Shown here: positions 1-8,200 of the stretch, in pieces
Layout of the letters: the number at the start of each line of letters is the position of its first letter
How positions within the stretch are numbered: position 1 is the stretch's first letter
NCBI GenBank assembly: GCA_023228875.1
Contig: JALOAG010000014.1
Location: 1 to 23,826 of the forward strand
DNA: 23,826 nt
From: Bacteroidia bacterium
GTDB lineage: Bacteria > Bacteroidota > Bacteroidia > NS11-12g > UBA955
Direction: 5' to 3'
Notes under the pieces: model-generated
The model's input: the letters and a program-made list of their open reading frames with translations, nothing else
What the model was told of the DNA's origin: nothing
The model's database searches: none
Made by a program: the position numbers and the translations under genes

Positions 1-247
1 TTGTTACAGTACCAGTACTAGGAAACCCAATTTTTACTCCACCAATATTGCCATCAGTAGATACAACAATCTGACCAGGTGTGCCTTCCAGGTGGTCAGA
101 AAGGTCAGCGGAGGAGATGCCAGTGGAAGAGGATTTGAGGAGCTTGCCATCCTCCAAGCCATCCTCATCTGCTCGCAGGATTTTCTTGCTGCCAGTGCCG
201 ACCATTGTTTCTTCCAGAAGACGTGTTTCAATGTATTCTACGCTCAT
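1..247 (-). CDS. Tail fibre-like protein, 3' end beyond the window (partial)
   Basis: An open frame of 82 codons runs off the left edge. It starts with ATG at 247 (MSVEYIETRLLEE), overlapping the stop of the upstream gene as ATGA, with GGAGG a few bases before it. The visible part is rich in Gly, Ser, Thr and Asp, with short beta-type segments such as GQIVVSTDGNIGGVKIGF. That composition is common in phage fibre shafts and the N-terminal parts of host-binding tail proteins. It is the third fibre-like gene in a row at the distal end of the tail operon. The fibre role is inferred from composition and position; no specific domain is recognised. The overlapping frame at 34-231 on the same strand is a shadow. 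Confidence 0.7.
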   Translation of the reverse strand, partial: MSVEYIETRLLEETMVGTGSKKILRADEDGLEDGKLLKSSSTGISSADLSDHLEGTPGQIVVSTDGNIGGVKIGFPSTGTVT

Positions 248-474
248 TTAGCCTCCTTTTTCTTCCTTTCTTTTGGCTTGTCTTCTATTATGTCATGCAA
301 GGTTGGTTGTGTTAAATTATCACTGTCCATAAATGCCAGCAAGCTTTTAATGTATGAAATATTAAAATCCAAAGAAGCTTTGTTTTGCAACAAGATTTGC
401 TCATCATTGTCAAGCTTGTTTCTAAAGTTTTGCATTTCTTGCAAGTCGTTAATTAGTTTTTCCTTTAATTCCAT
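244..474 (-). CDS. Small helical protein between fibre genes (hypothetical)
   Basis: A 76-residue, highly charged and probably helical protein (MELKEKLINDLQEMQNFRNK), with a lysine-rich C-terminus ending KKKEAK. The start is uncertain. AGGAGG lies three bases before the ATG at 474, which favours this start, but an in-frame ATG at 486 overlaps the upstream stop as TAATG and would add four residues. It sits between two fibre-like genes, as does the similarly sized gene at 935-1162. A coiled-coil linker or a fibre-assembly helper is possible, but I do not recognise the family. Confidence 0.7.
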   Translation of the reverse strand: MELKEKLINDLQEMQNFRNKLDNDEQILLQNKASLDFNISYIKSLLAFMDSDNLTQPTLHDIIEDKPKERKKKEAK

Positions 475-485
475 TATCCTCCTCA

Positions 486-938
486 TTATGTGTTATCTCC
501 AGATTCACGCTCCATTACTACCCACAAGCCATACACTCCGTCTCTTATGCCCCTCCAAATTTTTTTCAAATCTGTATTGTCTAGTACTGTGCTAAAGTCA
601 TTGTTTTCCCAGCCGTCAGTAATACTATAATCTGCAAGCTGTCTGTTAACTTGTGCCATCCCTGTTACACGCCCATACTTGTCAACCGTTGTATTATTGT
701 TTAGTGTTTTCCCACCTACCGTAAGCTCTTCTAATGAAAACTCACCAGTGCTTTCATTTAATTGAAGTCCGCCTCCAGCACTGTACTCGGTATTGTTGTC
801 ATCTGCCAAAACAAGATAGCCGTTTGAGTCGACCTTTAAAATCTTGTTTACATTGTTTTGGCCTTGCTTTTTTTTTACAACTGTCCTTCCTAAGTCATAA
901 CTTGTTAGAAATCTTTCTACAAACTTCTCTGTACTCAT
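486..938 (-). CDS. Tail fibre-like protein
   Basis: A 150-residue protein. The segment VNRQLADYSITDGW (roughly residues 91-104) resembles the 'xALxDYGITDG' type repeat of phage tail fibres, and the surroundings are Asn-, Gly- and Thr-rich with short beta-type stretches (NSTGEF- and KTLNNNTT-like). The preferred start MSTEKFVERF at 938 overlaps the upstream stop as ATGA and follows GGAG. The longer reading from 962 would overlap the upstream gene by 28 bases without need. It is probably part of the host-binding tail tip. The fibre assignment rests on the motif and the position in the distal tail cluster. Confidence 0.75.
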   Translation of the reverse strand: MSTEKFVERFLTSYDLGRTVVKKKQGQNNVNKILKVDSNGYLVLADDNNTEYSAGGGLQLNESTGEFSLEELTVGGKTLNNNTTVDKYGRVTGMAQVNRQLADYSITDGWENNDFSTVLDNTDLKKIWRGIRDGVYGLWVVMERESGDNT

Positions 939-1162
939 TGCTTGTCTCCATTTTCTTTCCACACTTTTTTGTTAAAATTGCCATTATTTATCTGCTTTGT
1001 TACAAGTCCTATTCTTCTTTCTAAAAACATTTTTGCACGCTTTAATTCTTCTATTGGCTGGTCTGAGTACATTGCATTAATCAAAGCGAATGAAACGTTT
1101 GCTGTGTTAAAGTCCATGTCATGCTCTTCTACATGCTCTACAATTTTCTCGTTTAGTGTCAT
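935..1162 (-). CDS. Small helical protein between fibre genes (hypothetical)
   Basis: A 75-residue, mostly helical, charged protein (MTLNEKIVEHVEEHDMDF, then QPIEELKRAKMFLERR). The start at 1162 has AAGGAG seven bases upstream. The in-frame ATG at 1213 would overlap the previous gene and has no good ribosome binding site, so the shorter form is preferred. It lies between two fibre-like genes and ends in a four-base ATGA overlap with the next, so the two are probably translationally coupled. No family is recognised. A fibre-associated assembly protein is one reading from position alone. Confidence 0.7.
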   Translation of the reverse strand: MTLNEKIVEHVEEHDMDFNTANVSFALINAMYSDQPIEELKRAKMFLERRIGLVTKQINNGNFNKKVWKENGDKQ

Positions 1163-1181
1163 CTGTGTTCTCCTTGTTTTT

Positions 1182-1637
1182 TTATTCTTTTTTTGAAATA
1201 AACACTTTGCCATCGTGTATTCTCATAACGCCTTGCTTGTCTGGTGGAGTGCTCATTCCTTCTTTTAATTCAACCGCTTTTGTCCATGTAAAGCCAACGC
1301 CCTCAACATACTGCAGGTAAACATTGCTTTCAGATGGATAAGGAACTGTTTCAAATTCTGGTATATCTTGCATAACGTTTTTGTCTGTACAGATAAACAC
1401 GCAGCCAGTCTCACCATCACGAAACAACTCGCCAACCTCATAATCATTTATATCAATCTTTTTTACATCAACAGTTGGGACAACAAAGCCTTGAGAATTG
1501 AAACTCAAAGGTTCGCCATACATGCCATCACGCATGATTACACTGCGGTTCATTGCTTTTAAAATGTTTGGACTTGCTTCCTTTTTCAATGCTTCCTTGT
1601 TTTTAACTAAGTCTCTTATATCCAAAACCGCATTCAT
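1182..1637 (-). CDS. Fibre-cassette protein, probable tail tip component
   Basis: A 151-residue protein starting MNAVLDIRDLVKNKEALKKE, with AGGAGG four bases before the ATG. After a short charged helix the rest looks mainly beta: GDGMYG/EPLSFNSQGF-type turns, GETGCVFICTDKN, and a C-terminal GVMRIHDGKVFISKKE. It belongs to the distal tail cluster, just after the 257-residue fibre-like gene and before a small helical gene. I do not recognise a named family. Placement and beta-rich composition suggest a small fibre or baseplate accessory protein. Confidence 0.65.
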   Translation of the reverse strand: MNAVLDIRDLVKNKEALKKEASPNILKAMNRSVIMRDGMYGEPLSFNSQGFVVPTVDVKKIDINDYEVGELFRDGETGCVFICTDKNVMQDIPEFETVPYPSESNVYLQYVEGVGFTWTKAVELKEGMSTPPDKQGVMRIHDGKVFISKKE

Positions 1638-1655
1638 TTTGCCTCCTTTCTGTTA

Positions 1656-2429
1656 TTATTTCTTATCAAATCTGTCTGCTATGTCGTCAGCAATTCTACG
1701 CTTTAAAACATTTATAAAGCTGTCATCGTCATCTGGCTCGCCTTTCATCTCTGCCACCAAGTCTTCTAAGGTTATTTTAAAACTTAAATGTTTAACAATG
1801 TTTTGAATGTCATTCTCGCCCATGTCAAGCTCTGTGTCATTTAAAACATTGCGAACTGTTATCGATAGTTTTAACCCACACTCATTGCTTGCATTCCAGC
1901 CAGCCCAGTCGTCAGCTGGCTTTTCAACCTCAAACTGCATGCTTTGTGCTGTGCCAAAAAAACTAAGTGTTTGATTGTCTACTCCAACAAAAGAGCCCGA
2001 AAAACTGACAAGCATTAAAAACATACCAACCCCGACACTGTCTACAATTTCAACCTTTACATGCCGAAAGTCATCACCCTTGCGAGTTACAGACAATGTA
2101 AAGTCAGCATTGCTTAAGTCAACCAGCAAGCTTTGCAAATCTGTTATGTCAGCCAAAGTATGTGTATGACTTTCTGCAGCGTAGTTGTGTGTATGGTTTG
2201 AATTTGATTTGCCAGCTAATTCAGTATTGACCTTGCTGGAGCTCCATAGTTTTGAATTATTTGTAACGTTGTCATCAATTGTTGCATGGATGCTTGCATT
2301 GTTTATGTGAGCAGATAAGCTTGATTGGTCAGCTTTGTTGTCAAGCTGTCCTTGTACTTGTGTACCATTATCATTGACCGCTGTAACAACCTGTAAGCCA
2401 GTCATTCCAACTGATAAAATGTCATTCAT
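1656..2429 (-). CDS. Tail fibre / tail collar-type protein with His-x-His repeats
   Basis: A 257-residue protein. The N-terminal third includes KADQSSLSAHINNASIHATI and then SNHTHNYAAESHTHTLADI, with closely spaced HTH/HxH triplets. Such His-x-His repeats are known in phage long tail fibres, where they coordinate metal ions in trimeric needle-like shafts. The middle (about 105-175) is beta-rich, with an SFSGSFVGVD turn. The C-terminal part is acidic and helical (DLVAEMKGEPDDDDSF). The start follows AGGAGG by four bases and overlaps the upstream stop as TAATG. A host-binding fibre is the likely role. Trimerisation and metal binding are inferred from the motif. Confidence 0.8.
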   Translation of the reverse strand: MNDILSVGMTGLQVVTAVNDNGTQVQGQLDNKADQSSLSAHINNASIHATIDDNVTNNSKLWSSSKVNTELAGKSNSNHTHNYAAESHTHTLADITDLQSLLVDLSNADFTLSVTRKGDDFRHVKVEIVDSVGVGMFLMLVSFSGSFVGVDNQTLSFFGTAQSMQFEVEKPADDWAGWNASNECGLKLSITVRNVLNDTELDMGENDIQNIVKHLSFKITLEDLVAEMKGEPDDDDSFINVLKRRIADDIADRFDKK

Positions 2430-2935
2430 TAATCCTCCTCGCAGATAAAGTTTTCTATTAAAATGTCAGCCGACAACACTCTCGGATTGTAGCCCAAGTT
2501 TGTCCAAAAAGTTGGCAGGTTTTTTACAACCTTTGATTGCTGTAGCAAAAAGTTAAATTCGAAGCCAAGCTTGCTATTATTGTTTATATAACTTGTATAA
2601 TTAAAATCTGATAACACGCTGTCAAAGATGAATGTTTTCATTGGCACGCTTGTATCAGGGTCATTTATTTGCACTGTTATCGGACAGTCATGACAGACCT
2701 GCATCAACAAGTCAACTAATTCTTTCCACTGATTAAATCCCTCAAAAGCCGTTCCATACACTGTCAATTCGCCCTCGATTATGTACCCTTTAAGCAAGTT
2801 GACCAGCGACTTATAAATGTTTGTTGCTGTGTGTCTTACTAGATGTACAGTAATATCCAAATTTGCATGCTTTGTTATAAATTTATTGTCGCCACACTGC
2901 AAAACAATCTCACCCATATAGTTTATTTTACTCAT
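2429..2935 (-). CDS. Small distal tail protein with tube-like pattern
   Basis: A 168-residue protein (MSKINYMGEIVLQCGD). Its core reads as a beta strand (EGELTVYGTAF), an amphipathic helix (NQWKELVDLLMQV), a strand (CPITVQIND) and a terminal pair (IFDSVLSDFNYTSYI, then SKLGFEFNFLLQ). The downstream 137-residue protein follows the same order of elements, so the two look like diverged copies. The pattern also resembles the probable tail-tube protein at 11864-12310. The ribosome binding site is weak and the upstream stop is three bases before the start, so coupled translation is likely. Distal tail or baseplate role is inferred from position after the hub-like gene. Confidence 0.7.
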   Translation of the reverse strand: MSKINYMGEIVLQCGDNKFITKHANLDITVHLVRHTATNIYKSLVNLLKGYIIEGELTVYGTAFEGFNQWKELVDLLMQVCHDCPITVQINDPDTSVPMKTFIFDSVLSDFNYTSYINNNSKLGFEFNFLLQQSKVVKNLPTFWTNLGYNPRVLSADILIENFICEED

Positions 2936-2937
2936 TG

Positions 2938-3351
2938 TTACCAGCCTTGTCTTATATTGTCTTCGATGATTGCAGATTTTAGCTTGAAAGACACAATCAA
3001 GCCGACTTGCGAATTGTCAGCAAGGTATCTTGTGTGCTGCATGGATGAATTTAAGGTTGTGAACTCAAACTCGCCGCCAGCATCAAAGCAAACAGTTAAA
3101 GGGTTGTAGTCATTTATACTAAAAAGCATGTTACTTAAAATCAGCAAAGCATCAAGCTCGCCAGGTTTGTTTGTTATAAAAATCTCTATGTCAGCCTCAT
3201 GCAGGAAGCCTTTTTGCACGTGAACATTTGAACCATTAATACTTGTAAAAGGTTCGCTTATTCGCAATGCCTTTATTTTAGTATTTGCAAGCTCAAAGCG
3301 AACACTTTTATTGTCTTTTATAAATGTCAGCCCGCCGTTATTGTTCATCAT
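2938..3351 (-). CDS. Small distal tail protein, paralogue of the next gene
   Basis: A 137-residue protein starting MMNNNGGLTFIKDNKSVRFE after AAGGGAG at six bases. Elements in order: a strand (EADIEIFIT), a helix (ELDALLILSNMLFS), the strand NPLTVCFDAGGEFEF, and a closing ADNSQVGLIVSFKLK. These align by eye with the helix, the PITVQIND strand and the NNNSKLGFEFNFLL end of the 168-residue neighbour, which supports a tandem duplication followed by divergence. It lies directly downstream of the hub-like gene and upstream of the fibres, so it is probably part of the tail tip. No named family is recognised. Confidence 0.7.
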   Translation of the reverse strand: MMNNNGGLTFIKDNKSVRFELANTKIKALRISEPFTSINGSNVHVQKGFLHEADIEIFITNKPGELDALLILSNMLFSINDYNPLTVCFDAGGEFEFTTLNSSMQHTRYLADNSQVGLIVSFKLKSAIIEDNIRQGW

Positions 3352-3362
3352 CTTTCACTCCC

Positions 3363-5261
3363 TTATAAACTGTTTTCAATTGCAGCATAATTGTCTTCTT
3401 TTAAAATGTCAAGACTTTTTTTAATATTATATTGAATTAATTCCAAAGTATAAAAATCTTCCTCTTCTTTTACTGAATTTATAAAGAAATACAAAACGTT
3501 TTTTCCGACACGCATGTGCACTGTTTCTGTTACTGCAAGTTGTAAGTTGGCTGTATCATTGTTTTTTATTATTTCACAAGTGTAAACCTTCTTTAATTTA
3601 CTTGCCAAGCTTTTATAGGAATGTATGATTGCACGGATTAGGTAATGCCAGTCTGTTTCAGAGTAATCAGCATCTTGAAATTGTTTATTTAAATCAACAT
3701 AATCTGCATCAGCTGTCAGTCTTAAAATATGCTTGCTGGCAATGTACTGTGAGTTTGTTTGATTGATTGAAAATGGTTCAAAAGAAACAAATGTTTTACC
3801 TTCTTTATATCCAAGCCGCATGTACAAGCCAGACAATGCCAAAATGTATTTGAAAAATGTTTTTATGTTAAACTTATCAGGATTAAAAATACCGTCAGAA
3901 TCGTTAGTTACCATAAGCGACCCGTCAGGTTGTCTCTTTATTACAAGATGCAATTTAGGAGATATACTGCCAGACAGTGTTGCTTTTGGATACCCTGTAT
4001 GGAATGTCATTTCTACATTATTATCTGTGTGGCTAAGGTCAACTGTGTCTTGTCTGTCAAAAACCGCTTGCATTTGAGCATCTAACTCTGTTAAAAAATT
4101 CTCATCAAGCAATGTTTCAAAGGCTGTGTTGTCATACTCGCCAGCATTCCCGCCAGGATATTTCCGTTCAAAAAGAATGGACACTTCCTCTATTATTTTA
4201 TTCTTATTTTTATGAATGGTTGTTTTTGCTGTCCATGTTTTGTTGTGTCTACTGTATTTACTCCTTGCAAAAACAGTGTCTACCATGTTGCCAGGTAGCA
4301 CAAGCCCTAAGTCATCGTCAAGTGTCATAAAGTTTTCTTTATTTATTGAAACATTAAGCATTGCACGAAAGACTGGTTGCAGGTTTGCTGCTGTTATAAA
4401 TTTTTTAGAGTTCATAGTTCTTCCCGGTCCATACAGTTTTACATAAATTTTAAAAGGTATTGTGTTACTGGCCTTAAAAGCTTGATGGTAAATCACACTG
4501 ACGGTATTTCCTGCATTACGCATGCTGTCTGTTGCCAGGTATGGAGTTTGAAATTCACCAAATTGGCTGTGCTGGTACCTGTTGTCGTCAATTATTGACT
4601 TGCTGGCAAAGTTTTCATTCCTGTAAAACAGTAAAGTATTGGCAAAGTTGACGTCTTGTGAAGCGTAATTAAATAAGAAGTTTTCAGAGTAAACTGTATT
4701 TATTCCATAATCACACAAAAAAACCATAAGCCAGGACAAAAACACGTTTGCATAAAACTTGTGGTCAATCGATACTTCAAATGTTTCATTCGCAACCATG
4801 CTTAAAAACATGCTCATTTCAAGGTTTTCCATGTTATCAAAAATCAGGTATGGCAAAGAAACAAAGTTCATGCTGTATTCCTGCGTAGAAGCATCATAAC
4901 TGAATGAACTTAAATCAGGCACGCCGACAAAGCATGTTTCATTATTAATTTCAACTCGCAGCTTTCTATTTAAAAAAGAAGTTTCAACTGGCTGTTGCTG
5001 CACGCCCTCAATGGTTTTTGGATAGCTTCTTAGCAGGTAATCACTGGAATTTAGGTAACTTAAAAGCTTTAAAGCCAAACCTGAACCATTGTCCATAAAC
5101 TTTATCTCCATTCGCTTTGCTTCAAAAGAGAAAAAGTCATCATCAATCAGCTTGTCCTCATCGATGTCAATGCCCAAAAGACAATGCAAATCCAGCTTGC
5201 CGTTAAAGGTGCTGTCTTCAATTGTTTCACCTATATTCTCATAAAAAAATAGCTTATACAT
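3363..5261 (-). CDS. Putative tail hub / distal tail protein
   Basis: A 632-residue protein immediately after the tape measure gene, with a one-base TAATG overlap. In long-tailed phages this slot holds the distal tail (Dit) and tail-associated hub (Tal) proteins that form the tip and anchor fibres. The protein is acidic at the N-terminus, beta-rich in the middle and helical near the C-terminus (IRAIIHSYKSLASKLKKVY, about 545-563). I see no catalytic motif, cell-wall hydrolase domain or transmembrane segment. It may combine Dit- and Tal-like roles, since no separate Dit gene of the usual size lies between it and the tape measure. The assignment is positional. Confidence 0.75.
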   Translation of the reverse strand: MYKLFFYENIGETIEDSTFNGKLDLHCLLGIDIDEDKLIDDDFFSFEAKRMEIKFMDNGSGLALKLLSYLNSSDYLLRSYPKTIEGVQQQPVETSFLNRKLRVEINNETCFVGVPDLSSFSYDASTQEYSMNFVSLPYLIFDNMENLEMSMFLSMVANETFEVSIDHKFYANVFLSWLMVFLCDYGINTVYSENFLFNYASQDVNFANTLLFYRNENFASKSIIDDNRYQHSQFGEFQTPYLATDSMRNAGNTVSVIYHQAFKASNTIPFKIYVKLYGPGRTMNSKKFITAANLQPVFRAMLNVSINKENFMTLDDDLGLVLPGNMVDTVFARSKYSRHNKTWTAKTTIHKNKNKIIEEVSILFERKYPGGNAGEYDNTAFETLLDENFLTELDAQMQAVFDRQDTVDLSHTDNNVEMTFHTGYPKATLSGSISPKLHLVIKRQPDGSLMVTNDSDGIFNPDKFNIKTFFKYILALSGLYMRLGYKEGKTFVSFEPFSINQTNSQYIASKHILRLTADADYVDLNKQFQDADYSETDWHYLIRAIIHSYKSLASKLKKVYTCEIIKNNDTANLQLAVTETVHMRVGKNVLYFFINSVKEEEDFYTLELIQYNIKKSLDILKEDNYAAIENSL

Positions 5262-8200
5262 TATACCGTCCTACGTTGCTTGTTGCCAAGCTCTACCCTG
5301 CGCGCAAGCTTGACATTGTCTATAAACTCACCGTGCATGGCGACCTCGACTTTTATATCTTTTATACTGTTGACAATTCCGCGCATTTCCTTTACAAGCT
5401 CTTTGTTGTTATTGACTACCTGTACTGGTTTTTGGCTTGTTTGTTGCATTAAAACATTCGATGCAAGCAACTCAGCTGGTTTTGCACCCTCTTTCAAGCT
5501 GTTGTGCATGTATTCGATAAATCTTTCATTGCCTTTGGTTGCTTTGGTTGAGTAAACAAACTCATCTTTTTCTGCTTCAATGATTGTGCCACCTTGTGCA
5601 TGAGACTTCCCGCCAACCCAACCACCTTGCGCGAATTTCTGTGCATCGATTGTTGCAATTTGTGCTGCGCCAACACCCATTACCAATGCTGTCAGAATTG
5701 CAGCAATGGCAGGATTTGCAGCCCATTTAGCCCATACATTCGTTACTCCAATGGCAGTGTTCATGGTGGACTCGGCAATTGAAACCATTTTTTGCTGCTT
5801 CATCACTTTCTTTCTTTGCTTCTCAGCTTCTCTTTCCGCTTTTTCTTTTTCACGCTGCACCCACCAGGTTGAACGGTATTGCATTTTGGCTTGCTCATCG
5901 ATTGAGCTTAAAGCAGCTTGTCTTTCAATGTCAATTTGCTTTAAACGTCTATCCAGATATGCCTGGTAAATGTCGCCAAGTTCGCTGGTTAAATCCTTAG
6001 AGTGAGAAACAATGTCTTTCCCTGCCTCCATTTGTATTTCTTTGGCAAGCTGTTTTTCCTGTGCAACCAGGTCAGGTGTTTTCATGTTTTCATCTTCAAT
6101 TTGCTTTTTTAACTCGTCCAGCATTACTTGTTTGTCATAGTGGGTATTTATTCCTGCTCCACTAAGTAAGCCAGCACCAAAAGAGACTTGCTCATCAAGC
6201 TTTGCCTGTACGTTAGCTTTTACTAAAGCATTAATCTTTTTCCGTGCATCAAGAATGTTTTTCAGATACTGCTCCAAACCATTAAAGAATACAAGCTGTG
6301 TTTTGTGTTCTTCCATTTGCGATTGAATTTCTTCAGTTTGCATTTTTTGTGCATCATGATACAAGTTTGCAAGCTCTTCGAGCTGATTCTTTTCATCTGT
6401 TACAAATTTTATATCAGCAGCATACCTGTCTTTCTTTAACTGCTCTTCACGCTGTTTGTGTGCTGTAATTGTCGCAACGTTAGTCTTGCCAAATATTGCA
6501 TTTTTCTTTTCTTCTATTTCCTGGATAGCAATCTTATTGGCATTAACTTCTTTCAGGTTTTTAATATATTTGCCATATGCTTCTGATATCTTTTCCTCAG
6601 CTTCTATAATGCTATCAACTGTACTTGCCGAACGTCTGCTGTATTCCAAAACACGCAATTCATTGTTAAATCTTCTTTCAATCAATGTCAGCATGTCTGT
6701 ATCAGCTGTTTCTTTTAAATACTCAGCCTGCATTTGGTCGTCAAAAGTATACGTTTCAATTTTTTTGTAATATTCTTCTTTAGCTTTTATTAATCCATCA
6801 AGGTCTAATTCATTTTGCTCAAATTGCCTTTTTGCTGTTTTCCAATTAAAATCTTTAAACGGGTCTTTGGCAAGCAAGTTGTTTCCATCCCTTAACTCAG
6901 GTCGGCTTAGCTTGTAAGCAGCGGTTCTTTCTTCATCAGTGTCAGGTAGCAGGTATTTTAAGGCATCATACACGTCTAACAATGCCTGCATTGACGGAGT
7001 TATTGCTTTGGTATACTTGCCTATCTCCTTGACTATATTTTTACGCTTTCCAATCAATTCATCAATCTTTACTTTTTGAGTTGTTTTATCAATGTCTTCT
7101 TGAGTGCCAAACATGTCAGGGTAAACCACGCCAGGCATTGTGCGAAACTTATCTTGCTCTTTAACAATTTCAGTCTGCATCTCAGTGGCTTTCTTATTGT
7201 ATTCTTTAAGGTTGGCAAAGTGCTCATCTTGAATGTCTTTTATTTGTTTCATCGCAGCTTTTATGTCTTCTTCGCTTTCAGGAAGCATATATCCGATGGT
7301 GCTGCTTGAAACCATTTCACTAATACTGCCCAAAACGCCTTGTGCACTGTCAGGTCCTTTTATTTTTATTTTTTGCAATGTTTTTCTTGCATCTTCTAAT
7401 TCTATATTCTTGTAAATTGCCCTTGTTTTTAGCACCTCTTTACGTTGCTCGCCAAGCAATTTCATATTTTCTGCAAGCTTGTCATTGTAATTAACCAAAT
7501 TGTCTGCGGTGTATTGGTATGTTTCCTTTAATTCATTTTGTGCACTGCCAAGCAAGATTGTCTTGTCTTTTGAAAGCTCAGAATTTCTACTTTCCTCTTC
7601 TTTTAATTTTATATAAGTATTTAAAACCTTTATTTCTTTTTCAGTATTCAAAACCGCTGTGTGTGCACGCTCAACGTTAGCTTGTGCCCAGTCTAATTGT
7701 GCTTGATGCGCATCTTCTGCAGCTTTTTTATACTTTCCATAAATGCCGATTGCAATTGTAGCAGCAGCACTAATGCCAAGTATTATCAGGTTTTGTTTCA
7801 TTGCTACATCGCCTGCTTTTAACGCTGCAGTAACTGCCATAATCGCCCGCACAAGACCATACAGCCCAGCAGCAGCAATAGGAATGCCGATTGTCCATTT
7901 ATCAAAACCATACATTACATTTGTTAATGGTGTTAAAATTCCACTTAATGCTGTAATCAATTCGCCAGCAGACAAGGAAGCAGAAGAAATTGCACCTCTA
8001 AAACGCTTTAATCGCATGTCAGTTGTTTCAAGCTGTCTGTTAAATGCTTCTTGTGTTGCACCGCTGGCATTCATCATTTGATTGTAGTTTTCTTGCCATT
8101 GTGTATTAGATGTTATCGCTGTTGCCATTGCCCTAAAGCCACGCACAGAGCCAGCAACCCTTGAAATCTCTTCGTCAGTTAAAGCATTCAACTCTTCAAT

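Noticed and set aside
34..231. Minus-strand 65-codon frame at the left edge
   Set aside because: It overlaps the partial fibre gene in another frame, has no ribosome binding site, and encodes an unlikely protein.
92..595. Plus-strand 167-codon frame over the fibre genes
   Set aside because: It lies opposite three well-supported minus-strand genes with good ribosome binding sites and has no start signal. The many long plus-strand frames across the window are similar shadows of AT-rich coding DNA.
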